Source: Symbiodinium microadriaticum (lineage: Eukaryota > Sar > Dinophyceae > Suessiales > Symbiodiniaceae). Taken from it: DNA of 64,000 nt. The position numbers were made by a program, and so were the translations under genes. Numbering within the stretch: position 1 is the first letter of the stretch; each line of letters begins with the position of its first letter. The notes beneath the pieces were generated by a model. The model ran no database searches and was not told where the DNA came from. It saw only the letters and a list, made by a program, of their open reading frames with translations. Location of the stretch: positions 8,166 through 72,165 of the forward strand of contig LSRX01001661.1 of the NCBI GenBank assembly GCA_001939145.1, written 5' to 3'. This document shows positions 57,501 to 64,000 of the stretch, piece after piece.

Positions 57501-60500
57501 TCCAAATCGCCCAGGCACGGCGTTGTACAAGACGATGTTTGCCTCCGCGCTCGACTCCTTGGAGGGGCTCTGCTCAGGCTGAGGGTTCACGTAGCATGAT
57601 GTAATGTATAGCCAGGAAGTATCCTTAGTCCAGCAAGTTCCACAGCGCTTCAGGCGAACTGCCCGCAACGAAGCTTGACCATGCTGAGGGTCTCGAACCC
57701 CACTACGGACAAAGCTCAGGATCACCCTGTCCTGAAAATCCGCGAAGAGCTGCAAAGACCTCTTCCATTCCAGGCCCTCTGTGCAGGCACTCACAGCCTT
57801 GGCCCGACGGCAAATCTCACTCTGAGCAAACCTGAAAAGCTGCTAGATACGCAAAAGCGCTCAAGAGGTTAAAACCTGTGGCGAGGACGAGACCGCACCC
57901 TCCGTCAGGTTTGTAAATCACTGCCGAATCAGCCCAAGAAGACCATGGAAGACCTTGAAGACATGTCCATCTCAAATCCTGAAAGGCCTCTGCGACTCCG
58001 AAAGCTCCGAGTAGCAGCGCTGGTTGTGAAGACATCAGGGCTTCTGGTGCTGTAGAACCTTTGGGACTGTTTTTGGCTTTCATTGAATCTTCCTCGGAGC
58101 CTGTTCCGCCGTTCTTCTAGCGATTGTTGATGCTCTTCTTGCTTGCTCTGAGGCCTGGCTTCGTCAGAGTGTCAGTGCTTTGGGTTCAGTACGTCTTGCA
58201 AGACTATGTGCCCAAATCGTTCGATTAACACAAATCTCGCCAGCAACATCGCACCGACACCCGATGATCTGAGGCTCATTCATCGCCATCTATCTCCAAC
58301 TCTGTCTCTCTCTTAGTATCTCTCGGACTCTCTTTCTCTCTGTCGCTGCCCTATACATGCACACATCTACAGGGACAACGACGCGCAGGCCAGCCTCTCG
58401 TGAACCTCCAAGTCTTCAAGAGCAGCATCCCTAGAAGTTCCACTAAAAGTAGCGCACCCCTCATACAGTATACCTCGAAAACTAGGCCGGGAGGGGCCCC
58501 TCTCATCCGCACTTCGACCCCCTTCCCCCCTGCAGCCCGCGCCGCTCTGCCAGGAAGGCCAGCGCATGTCGCCATTCAGACGCACAGGCGGTGATCAAGG
58601 ACGTGCCTTTAGGTGTGTTCATGGCTCGAGACTGTTTGATGGTATGATATGGTCTGAAGTCTCGTGCATGCTTTGCCGGCGAGTCTTGAAGGCTTCTGGC
58701 CCTGTGGGAACGAAGGGGTCTTGGCCGGTTTTGGAAGATTTGAGGCTGTCAGAAGGCGCACTGAGACCCGAGGCTTCTGAAATTCACGCCCGGGCTTCGA
58801 CTACGAAGCCGAGGAGCAAGTGATGGCATCTGCCTGAGGCTAGCAGCTTCCGGTGCTTGTTTTTCAGCTTCCCATGAGACCTTTAAAACTTGAAGCATGA
58901 TGCCAGCCCTGCAAGATGAGTCGTTCAGAGGTCCAGGAGTGGTCTTTCTTCTTCAGAAGTTGGGGCGTTGTGTAGGTAACATTCGGTGTTGTGTGGCGAC
59001 TTTATGGTCGAAAGTGGTCTTCCTGGCCAGGTATGCGGAGGCACGAGGTCTTTGCCCCATGGTCGCAGCATGCTGGCTGAGTACGCGAACTATGCCCTCC
59101 TTGGGAAACATGAACCACCTGATTGCTACAACAAGGCTACACAACTCCTCATCAGAACGTCCAGACCCCGCCTTCAGCTTGAATTCTCGGAGCTGCGTGT
59201 AGAGCAATTTCGCTTCAGCAGCGTGGCCCTCCTGGAATCGAAGTGCGCCGTGAAAACAGGACATACGGGCTCCAAGATGCTCGCGCGGAAGGCTGAGGGT
59301 TCAGGCTTTAGCAACTTTTCATGCACTTGAGAAGTGCAAAGCCAAACCGCAAATGCATGTCCTTTCACATACCAGAACATGTGTGGAAGTGTACAAATGA
59401 ACCACTTGCGAAAGCTTGAGCATAGGTATCATGGCCAAGACCTAAGACTGAATACACACATACATTAGTGTGCATGTCCTTTCACACACAAGAGCATGTG
59501 TGGAAGTGTACAAAAATGAACAACTTGCGCAAGCTTGAGCACAAGTATCATGGCCAAGACATAAGACTGAATGCACACATACATCAGTGCGAGCGTGTGG
59601 CTTCTTATATATGTATATATATATATATACACACATACATATATATATATATATACATACACACATAAAGATATATGCATATGTAGTCATATGTATATGT
59701 ATGCATAATTGTATGTATGCACATATGCATACACATACATACATATAAATATACATATTAAGTATTTACATTTGTATGTATGTACGGATGGATGGATGCA
59801 TGCAAGAACACGTGCATGTGCATATGTCTGTTTATGTCTCTGTAACGAAACACTATACACATAACATAAGCGCTGACTCATGCAGAATCCGAAGTCACGC
59901 GGGCATGAACTTGGACACCCTTCCTCCGGCGCTCCCCCATTCAAGTCCTTGCATACGTTAATTGCAGTGTTGAAGGACACCTCAGTTTCGTGGCGAATTA
60001 GCCATACAAACTGCAACCTGTGGCTCCAAATCTTCCAAGAGAGTCGCGAGATCTGGCTGTGCCTGGCTGTTCAACAGCTCGGCAAAAATTGCCAGCGCGA
60101 TGTGCCACTGGCCTCCAGCTCAGAGTTTTGCAGGATGTTCCGCCTTTTCCTTTTTTGCGGATGCATTTCTACTCAGCCATGAACGCAGAAAACCAAGTGG
60201 ACAACAGGGCCAGGGTTTAGGGTTCGTGCTCAATTACAGTCTGAAATTGGCTGCGAATCTGTTCAGCGACCCACTGTTTTAGACTCCACATGTCTTCAAC
60301 CTGTGTGAGAGACCGGAAGCTCGATCCGACATAGTGAACCGCCGAAACTAGTCGGAGGTTCATCCTGCACTGCAGATCCGAAATTCTCAGGCTGCGTCAA
60401 CATCGCAGCCTCCACGATCATAGGCAGCGATGGCAGTGTTGTAAGACACCACGCTCGCTTCAGCCTGCAGAGAAGTGGCTGAGTGCAATTGCGGCCTAGC

Positions 60501-63500
60501 GAAATTGAAAGCGAAACGAACGTCCGAGACGCGACATGAGGCGGCTTTTGTGGAGACTAATTAGTAGATGCTTCATTGTGTCCTGCGCTGCAGTCTCGCT
60601 GGCTCTAGTCATGCCTGACTCTCTGGAGTGTGTGCTTTTGGTGCTGTGTTTCGACCCCCAGCCACTGAGATGTCAGCACCGGCTCTCCTGAAAATGAAAA
60701 AAGGAAGAGCCTGTACAGTCACTCATTCAGCCAGGAAGCTTTGAGATCCGCGAACAGCTGCGCGGCCAGCTGCCACATGGTGCACTTGACGCAAGCGCTC
60801 ATCGCCGCGTTTTGGCACCTTCAGTCTTGAATTCAGGACTCCACTGCAAGCACAGGCCTTCCGGTGTAGTCAAATTCTGACAGAAACCCCTCGGAGATTA
60901 CGAGTTAGCTGAGTCAACATACCGACTCGTAGACCGAAGCCCCAACAGGCGGGACTCAGCGGTACTCCCGCGGTTTCTCTGGCACTCCCTGGAAGAAAAA
61001 GCAACATCTTGGGTTTCCATGATCAAAACACAAACTACACTTTAAATTCGGAAGAAGCTCGAAACGAATTGCTCTCGATGCATCTAAGGCACACCACGTT
61101 CTTCTCTAAGCTTTGCTGCTCCAACTGCGTCAGCAATGACAGTGCCTGCTGCCACTGGCCGGCCTTGTCGCAGGCGCTGATGGTCACGCTGTACCTCGGC
61201 TACATCAGGCATGTAGGATGCAACCTGAGCAACACCTGGGTTATTGCTAGGGCGCTCAATCATAAAGTTGCCACGATGCGCTTGCGCACGGCTTTGTAGC
61301 TGGCTTCGTACGGGTTGAGGATAGGAAGTTTACATAAAGTCATCGTCATGGAAAGGTACCTGGTTCTGCATGCTCTTTCATGTATAATGGCCACTTAACT
61401 GACTTAGTTGCCGAGTTCATAAGCAAAAAATGTCACACTTTCAGTTCTATAAGGGATCATATTATCCCAAAAAGTTTAAACTGTAGTAATTAAGCTACTA
61501 AGCTGAAATTCCTTAACACAAACGTCAGATTTCGGAGCAAGGTCGATGACAGGGAACTGGCTACCAAATCTTAAGGCAGAGCCATCCTCACAGCACACAC
61601 GGTTGAATGCTACTCATGGACAAAGTAATGATGCCAAGCTTTGATTCTCAGCCTCCCTCCCTCGAGCTGTGAACATAATGAGGAGAATCATCATCACCAT
61701 CATCATCATCATCATCATCAACCTCACAATATTGCAAATGATCCCTACAATCATAGCGATCCCTAGGAAACCCCCGCGCTCGAGTTGCACGATCGTGCTG
61801 GGAGACTTCGGCTCGTCGGTCAAGTGCCGAGACAAATAGCCAAGAGCCTGCCCAGACCCGATCCTAGAATGACACACGCTTAAAACGAAACAGAACACAC
61901 ACATACACACACACACACACACTCACTCATATATATATATATATATATTTATGTCTATATAGACATTATATATGCATGTCGGCGTATACAACCATGCATA
62001 CAGTACAGAAAGTCTGGTCGAGCGTCTGCAGAATAAGTAGAGTACACAGTGAAGAGTATATGGTACATAGTATAATAGCATACAGTACTAGAGTACAACG
62101 TTTAGTATATCGTATAATGTTATCTAGCACAGTACATGGTATGGCATGGCATGGTGCAATGACATAGCATAGCTTAGTCAAGTACATGTGTAGTGTATTG
62201 TATCGTCTAGTGTAGCCTGTCTAACATAGTACAGTATCGTGCATACATACGAGCATTCGGACAGACCGACAGACAGACAGGCAAACATGCATGCATACAT
62301 ACATACATACATACGTCCATACATCCATACATACATAAGTTCATTCATATATACATATATATGAGAGAGGCATCTTTAGGGTCTAGCTGACGCTTTGATT
62401 TGGTTTCTATAGATGACAATATTTAAACTAATCAAATTAACTTAAACATATTTTCAGTATTTTAATAAGGTTAAATCCCGTCAATGAAGCCAGTGATTTA
62501 AAATGATTGAATTATTTTAAGTATCTGGGTTCGTCAAAAACCTCGGTGCACAGCCAAGGGCAACCTTCGCAGAACTAGCTCTCCATGTCGCTGGACTTGG
62601 ACAGGCTCGAATACTCGTATCAGCCGAAACATCTGCATTCGAGCTTGCCTTCTCACATACTCTGCCCTGTCTGTATCCTGAAGCCTCCATGGACCGCAGA
62701 TTCTTACAGCCTGCAAAGGTCTCGAAACCCTCGAAACTCAGACTCAGCTTTAAGCAAACTTCGACGACAACTTCTAAACCCAACCTCCATCCAGAGCCCT
62801 GCACGGCTGCAAGCGCTGATGAGCCCAACCCAAGTCATTGCCTCTGATGCAGGCAACGTCAAGCAAAGGTTCAGAAAGGTGTACCAACCGTAGCCCAACC
62901 CCTGACTGAGGGAGAACTGAAGCACGGGTTGCAGTGAGGGGGGGAGTTGGGTTGGGGTTCAGGATCCAGGTTGGAGCCCTTGATAGCCTGAGAGATTCGG
63001 GCAAGTTGATCCTTGCAGTGGGGGTGTTGAAGGTCTGCTTAAGGTCTGTATTCGGCTCACGTAGTTTAGTGAGATTCCTCTGAATACTCACGACTAGGCA
63101 GCGGAAATCATTTAACATACATGCTGAGTTGGTGGCTCTGGACCGACCGACTGAAGTTCAGAAGGATGTCCGAAGTCTTCACTGGACGAAGAGTGGTTTG
63201 CACTAAGTATAAGCCACACATGCATGTCCAAGAGCTCAGTGAACAGCCCAGTGCTCCACAACTTCTGTGCCAAACCTGACGGCCTGCTAGCAACCGTCAG
63301 AAAGAGCCACGGTCCCAGGCCTGGGGTACGAGCTTGCGATCCTGGAAGGCAGGTTCAATTTTGGCTTTTAGGGCCCGAGATGGTCTAAGACTAAGAATGC
63401 TGATGTTTCAAGGTGCTCGTGCCGGGAATCTTATACATCTTCTTTGGCAGAGCCTTGACAAGTCGATCGGATTAGCCCGTTTCATTGATGCTCCAGCTCC

Positions 63501-64000
63501 TCACCCCCGAGATCTCTGGTCGTGGCGAGGAGGCTTGGGATGCGTTCTCCATGATCTCCCTAGACTCCCTAGACCCATGTGCGGGCTTGGGCAGCAAGAG
63601 AAACCTGCTCCAAAAAAAAACGACGATTTCCTGAGATTCCGAAACGAAGGCTCCGCTGTCCCCCAACATGAGCGCAGCCCATCCTTAAGTCATCCGACAG
63701 GTCCGACAATGTTGCCGTCCAAGCCCCTCCAAACTCCCAAAGCCTGGCTAGTGTAAACAAACACTGGCCGGCCTCCAAAGCTTGAAGCAGTTGCAAGGCG
63801 GGCTGCCACTGCCCCGACTTCTCGCAAGCACCGATGGCCTTGGCTGTTGATAAGCAGCACTCGAAAGCCCAAGAGTGCCCCTAAACTTTCCGAACCTTTA
63901 CAAGTTACATAGGATTGGGAGTTTACGGTCGAAGATCTGCACGGGCTTCTGCAAGCAGCTCAGGGGCAGCATTGAAAGTGATGAGGTCTGCTTGAAGGCC
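44825..64000 (-). CDS. Pentatricopeptide repeat (PPR) protein gene(s), many exons, partial
   Basis: A run of short minus-strand exons encoding PPR helix pairs, truncated at the right window edge. Recurrent core: [V/I].[Y/F][N/S]A-A[I/M]SAC.[K].G.W..AL.L[L/F]..L. Clear examples: FNA|AIGACEKSGQWQPALQLL (63.8 kb), YSVTISACDKAGQWQQALSL (61.2), NAAMSACVKCTMWQLAAQLF (60.8), DVVACSAAISACEKNSRWQ (46.5), DAIALSAAIAACALLQNSWR (45.0). Many exons are phase 0 and break inside or right after the 'NA' before 'AISAC', so one repeat is spread over two exons. PPR proteins bind organelle RNA in sequence-specific fashion; that role is inferred. A LINE remnant lies between the exons at 51.1 and 55.8-57.5 kb, so this could be one long gene or two neighbours. 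No start or certain stop was found. Confidence 0.85.
44962..45048 (-). CDS. PPR gene exon: ALSAAIAAC
   Basis: Twenty-nine codons, EMVSRDVQADAIALSAAIAA then CALLQNSWR, phase 0 at both ends. Acceptor gctgcaag, donor TGGAGA|GCTCCT (GC). Confidence 0.85.
45447..45545. repeat. (CCTA/CCTG)n microsatellite
   Basis: Tetranucleotide array 'cctacctacc' passing into 'cctgcctgcc' and ending in a short CA/CCCA run. Confidence 0.96.
45605..45680 (-). CDS. PPR gene exon, approximate (ALELLEEM)
   Basis: The frame reads KLEVHGLSREGFVASIALEL then LEEMDHLW, like the second helix of a PPR unit (..Al.ll.eM). Borders uncertain. Confidence 0.5.
45800..45900. repeat. AACCCTAAACCC-like field
   Basis: On the plus strand 'aaccctaaaccctaaccctaa' variants, the complement of the TTTAGGG-like fields seen elsewhere. 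Confidence 0.85.
45939..45982 (-). CDS. PPR gene exon: SYNALISACCK
   Basis: Encodes DRISYNALISACCK, entering in phase 1. The PPR frame meets a stop ten nt-scale steps later, so a GC donor (TGCAAG|GCAATA) is needed; the nearby GGTAAGG site is in the wrong frame. Confidence 0.7.
46220..46248 (-). CDS. PPR gene micro-exon: EGLQLLSNF
   Basis: Twenty-nine nt between a gcttgcag acceptor and a TTCCA|GTACAG donor. In phase with the upstream exon it completes NSRWQ|EGLQLLSNF, a normal PPR helix turn. Confidence 0.7.
46429..46512 (-). CDS. PPR gene exon: SAAISACEKNSRWQ
   Basis: Twenty-eight codons, EMAERELAMDVVACSAAISA then CEKNSRWQ, a near-consensus PPR first helix. Acceptor cttggcag. A GA donor (TGGCAG|GACGAG) keeps frame with the next exon; the stronger-looking GGGTAAGG 17 nt on does not. 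Confidence 0.88.
47386..47451 (-). CDS. PPR gene exon: DLIACSAALSACE
   Basis: Encodes SFKPDLIACSAALSACETLI. Acceptor ccgggag, donor TGCAG|GTACAG. It includes both the end of one helix and the SAC turn. Confidence 0.8.
47460..49570. other. PPR gene intron region, no exon recognised
   Basis: Low-confidence coding-like stretches only. A mixed ATAC/CATA/CACA/TATA microsatellite complex occupies about 49240-49530. Confidence 0.5.
49580..49656 (-). CDS. PPR gene exon, approximate: AYNSLITAF
   Basis: After a ggccgag acceptor the frame reads DGLPLDTSAYNSLITAFTAG then REGKLK, a PPR helix A with the start of helix B. The 3' border is not fixed. Confidence 0.65.
49798..49869 (-). CDS. PPR gene exon: LWRHSLALACEM
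   Basis: Encodes QSLWRHSLALACEMIADPCL then RLER, a PPR second helix (W..aLal..eM). Acceptor cttcaag, donor GAGAGG|GTCTAT. Confidence 0.7.
50079..50143 (-). CDS. PPR gene exon: VVYTATMSACTQC
   Basis: Encodes TGANTVVYTATMSACTQCL, a clear PPR helix A. Acceptor agtcgag, likely donor CCTG|GTCGGC. Confidence 0.8.
50223..50281 (-). CDS. PPR gene exon: GLWRWALCLFEH
   Basis: Encodes LVYSGGLWRWALCLFEHSR, a PPR helix B. Acceptor gtgcagag, donor CCGAG|GTGGGA. Confidence 0.75.
50570..50965. repeat. CCAA/CAAG-rich degenerate repeat
   Basis: About 400 bp built from 'accaacc', 'caagcaa' and 'cccaacc' units with a short perfect (GACC)n in the middle. It is intronic; the 227-codon plus-strand frame over it is composition-driven. 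Confidence 0.9.
51051..51180 (-). CDS. PPR gene exon: VTFSAAISACSDPG
   Basis: The frame reads IVEQLSLRAAIEARIRVQ, then VTFSAAISACSDPGSS after a gtgcag site at 51107. The second half is an obvious PPR helix A; the first half may be a separate exon or the previous helix. Confidence 0.75.
52529..53342 (-). mobile_element. Decayed non-LTR (LINE) retrotransposon, reverse-transcriptase domain
   Basis: Reverse-transcriptase motifs in correct order but split among frames. YGQSSRLRIG and CGVQQGDPLG (the GxxQGxxxSP-like block) end near 53178. After a frame change comes CFAFLDDIVLAGTV, with the catalytic FLDD, at about 53090-53125. After a second change come LELEPPKPEVILPNHAASPN, FELLGVPVRGLGFCNQYT and MDAIAQLQDPQTT, ending in a stop at 52791. 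A last piece in yet another frame (KQGLQFIHREALKAWKQLG) follows to 52529. Neither the endonuclease domain nor a 3' tail was found. It is a 5'- and probably 3'-truncated dead copy, in the same orientation as the host gene, between PPR exons. Confidence 0.92.
53090..53342 (-). pseudogene. RT palm with frameshift after GDPLG
   Basis: The finger/palm half is read in one frame to GVQQGDPLG. The FLDD half needs a shift of frame immediately afterwards; the normal 'GPLLFALAL' continuation is garbled. Aspartates of FLDD are intact, so the loss is by frameshift rather than active-site mutation. Confidence 0.88.
53400..55730. other. No gene recognised
   Basis: Between the LINE remnant and the next PPR-like signals. 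No motif-bearing frames; composition is ordinary. A weak minus-strand stretch (ADFASSTLGLVSRGRSAMHV, about 54920-54990) is not enough for a call. Confidence 0.4.
55755..55830 (-). CDS. Possible PPR exon: DACMGKGSKEAWRLF
   Basis: The frame reads CDACMGKGSKEAWRLFGSG, close to the SAC.kG....aw.lf core. Two other frames are open here, and no clean borders were found. Confidence 0.35.
57519..57557 (-). CDS. PPR gene exon: IVLYNA
   Basis: Thirteen codons, ESSAEANIVLYNA, phase 0 at both ends. Acceptor ctccaag, donor AACGCC|GTGCCT. It ends exactly at the NA that precedes AISAC in this gene. Confidence 0.8.
57732..57797 (-). CDS. PPR gene exon: AVSACTEGLEWKRSLQLF
   Basis: Twenty-two codons, AVSACTEGLEWKRSLQLFAD then FQ, phase 0 at both ends. 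Acceptor gccaag; donor TTTCAG|GACAGG is a GA site. Same size and phase as the exon at 63773-63838. Confidence 0.85.
59172..59231 (-). CDS. PPR gene exon: EAKLLYTQLREFKLK
   Basis: Twenty codons, EGHAAEAKLLYTQLREFKLK, a PPR-type helix B, phase 0 at both ends. Acceptor gattccag, donor CTGAAG|GCGGGG (GC). Confidence 0.75.
59354..59590. repeat. 117-bp tandem duplication
   Basis: Two copies (starting at 59354 and 59471) of a unit beginning 'tgcatgtcctttcacac' and ending 'cacacatacatnagtg', about 90% identical by eye with one small indel. A TA/CATA microsatellite complex follows directly (about 59605-59780). Confidence 0.93.
59930..59980 (-). CDS. PPR gene exon: VSFNTAINVCKDLNG
   Basis: Encodes VSFNTAINVCKDLNG after an aactgag acceptor, in frame with LEDLEPQ of the exon ending at 60018. 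The 3' end is not fixed. Confidence 0.75.
60018..60118 (-). CDS. PPR gene exon: GGQWHIALAIFAELL
   Basis: Encodes GGQWHIALAIFAELLNSQAQ then PDLATLLEDLEPQ. Acceptor ctctgag, donor CCACAG|GTTGCA. It covers helix B of one PPR unit and the lead into the next. Confidence 0.87.
60401..60464 (-). CDS. PPR gene exon: VVSYNTAIAAYDRGG
   Basis: Encodes AEASVVSYNTAIAAYDRGG after a ctctgcag acceptor, phase 0. A stop follows within a few codons, so a donor lies within the last part. The C of the usual SAC turn is Y here. Confidence 0.8.
60740..60818 (-). CDS. PPR gene exon: NAAMSACVKCTMWQLAAQLF
   Basis: Encodes CQNAAMSACVKCTMWQLAAQ then LFADLK, a nearly complete PPR unit. Acceptor actgaag, donor CTCAAA|GCTTCC (GC). 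Confidence 0.87.
61095..61194 (-). CDS. PPR gene exon: YSVTISACDKAGQWQQAL
   Basis: Encodes YSVTISACDKAGQWQQALSL then LTQLEQQSLEKNV, a near-consensus PPR unit. Acceptor gccgag, donor AACGTG|GTGTGC. Confidence 0.92.
61310..62780. other. PPR intron with microsatellites
   Basis: No exon recognised. An (ATC)n block lies at about 61687-61722, a CA-then-TA complex at 61895-61975, and a CATA/CATG complex at 62255-62365. The stretch 61976-62240 is unusually rich in short 'agtacatagta' phrases and is A+T-rich. Confidence 0.6.
62785..62843 (-). CDS. PPR gene exon: VGLISACSRAGLWME
   Basis: Encodes AMTWVGLISACSRAGLWME, a PPR helix A plus the start of helix B. Acceptor gcatcag, donor ATGGAG|GTTGGG. Confidence 0.78.
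63773..63838 (-). CDS. PPR gene exon: AIGACEKSGQWQPALQLL
   Basis: Twenty-two codons, AIGACEKSGQWQPALQLLQA then LE, phase 0 at both ends. Acceptor gccaag, donor TTGGAG|GCCGGC (GC). With the exon at the window edge it forms one standard repeat. Confidence 0.93.
63968..64000 (-). CDS. PPR gene exon, cut by window edge: LITFNA
   Basis: The last 33 nt of the window encode GLQADLITFNA on the minus strand, the standard lead-in to A(I)GAC in the next exon. A GC donor (AATGCT|GCCCCT) gives FNA|AIGACEK. Confidence 0.85.

Noticed and set aside
1-64000. Bacterial-type features: operons, CRISPR, Shine-Dalgarno sites, phage or IS elements; also tRNA, rRNA and spliced-leader genes
   Set aside because: None seen. 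Intron structure, repeat content and protein families are eukaryotic, and no dinoflagellate spliced-leader sequence was found on reading both strands.

Overview
This is eukaryotic nuclear DNA, most likely from a dinoflagellate. Four things point there: many tiny exons in large introns, with reading frames that only join if GC and GA (not just GT) 5' splice sites are used; a many-exon pentatricopeptide (PPR) gene with the 'SAAISACEK..W' style repeat; a decayed non-LTR retrotransposon with GVQQGDPLG and FLDD motifs; and intron fields of degenerate TTTAGGG-like sequence plus long microsatellites. Every gene I can identify is on the minus strand, which fits the one-directional gene arrays known from dinoflagellates. 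There are no bacterial operons, CRISPR arrays, tRNA or rRNA genes that I can see.

Layout from right (5' on the coding strand) to left. (1) About 44.3-64.0 kb: one or more PPR genes, cut by the right window edge, with at least 20 short exons. A LINE reverse-transcriptase remnant (52.53-53.34 kb) sits in a gap between exons. (2) About 39.7-42.65 kb: a multi-exon gene with Pro-rich segments, an RNP2-like LWIGNL, an acidic linker and an RNP1-like QGFAFADV, read as an RRM-type RNA-binding protein. Five exons join in frame. (3) About 29.1-39.2 kb: isolated exon-like segments, some joining in phase, of one or more genes I cannot name. (4) About 23.6-23.8 kb: one membrane-protein-like exon. (5) 1.35-20.86 kb: a nearly complete CLC-type chloride channel/exchanger gene. 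It runs from transmembrane helices through GSGIPE, GK|EGP, the VLFAIEEG helix, VPSGLFLPSLL and two CBS domains to a stop at 1353.

The CLC gene is the best supported and most informative part. About 23 exons of 38-134 nt can be placed, and most junctions agree in phase. Its filter Ser, gating Glu and proton-pathway Glu are all kept, which suggests a chloride/proton exchanger of the CLC-7 or plant endomembrane kind. Its introns hold a degenerate tandem array (5.55-6.06 kb) flanked by inverted AAGTTGGAAGAT motifs, a 46-bp duplication, an A-rich island and TTTAGGG-like fields.

Splice sites were placed by eye from frame, motif and boundary dinucleotides. Transcript data would move some ends by a few bases. 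Large parts of the window show only repeats or nothing I can interpret.
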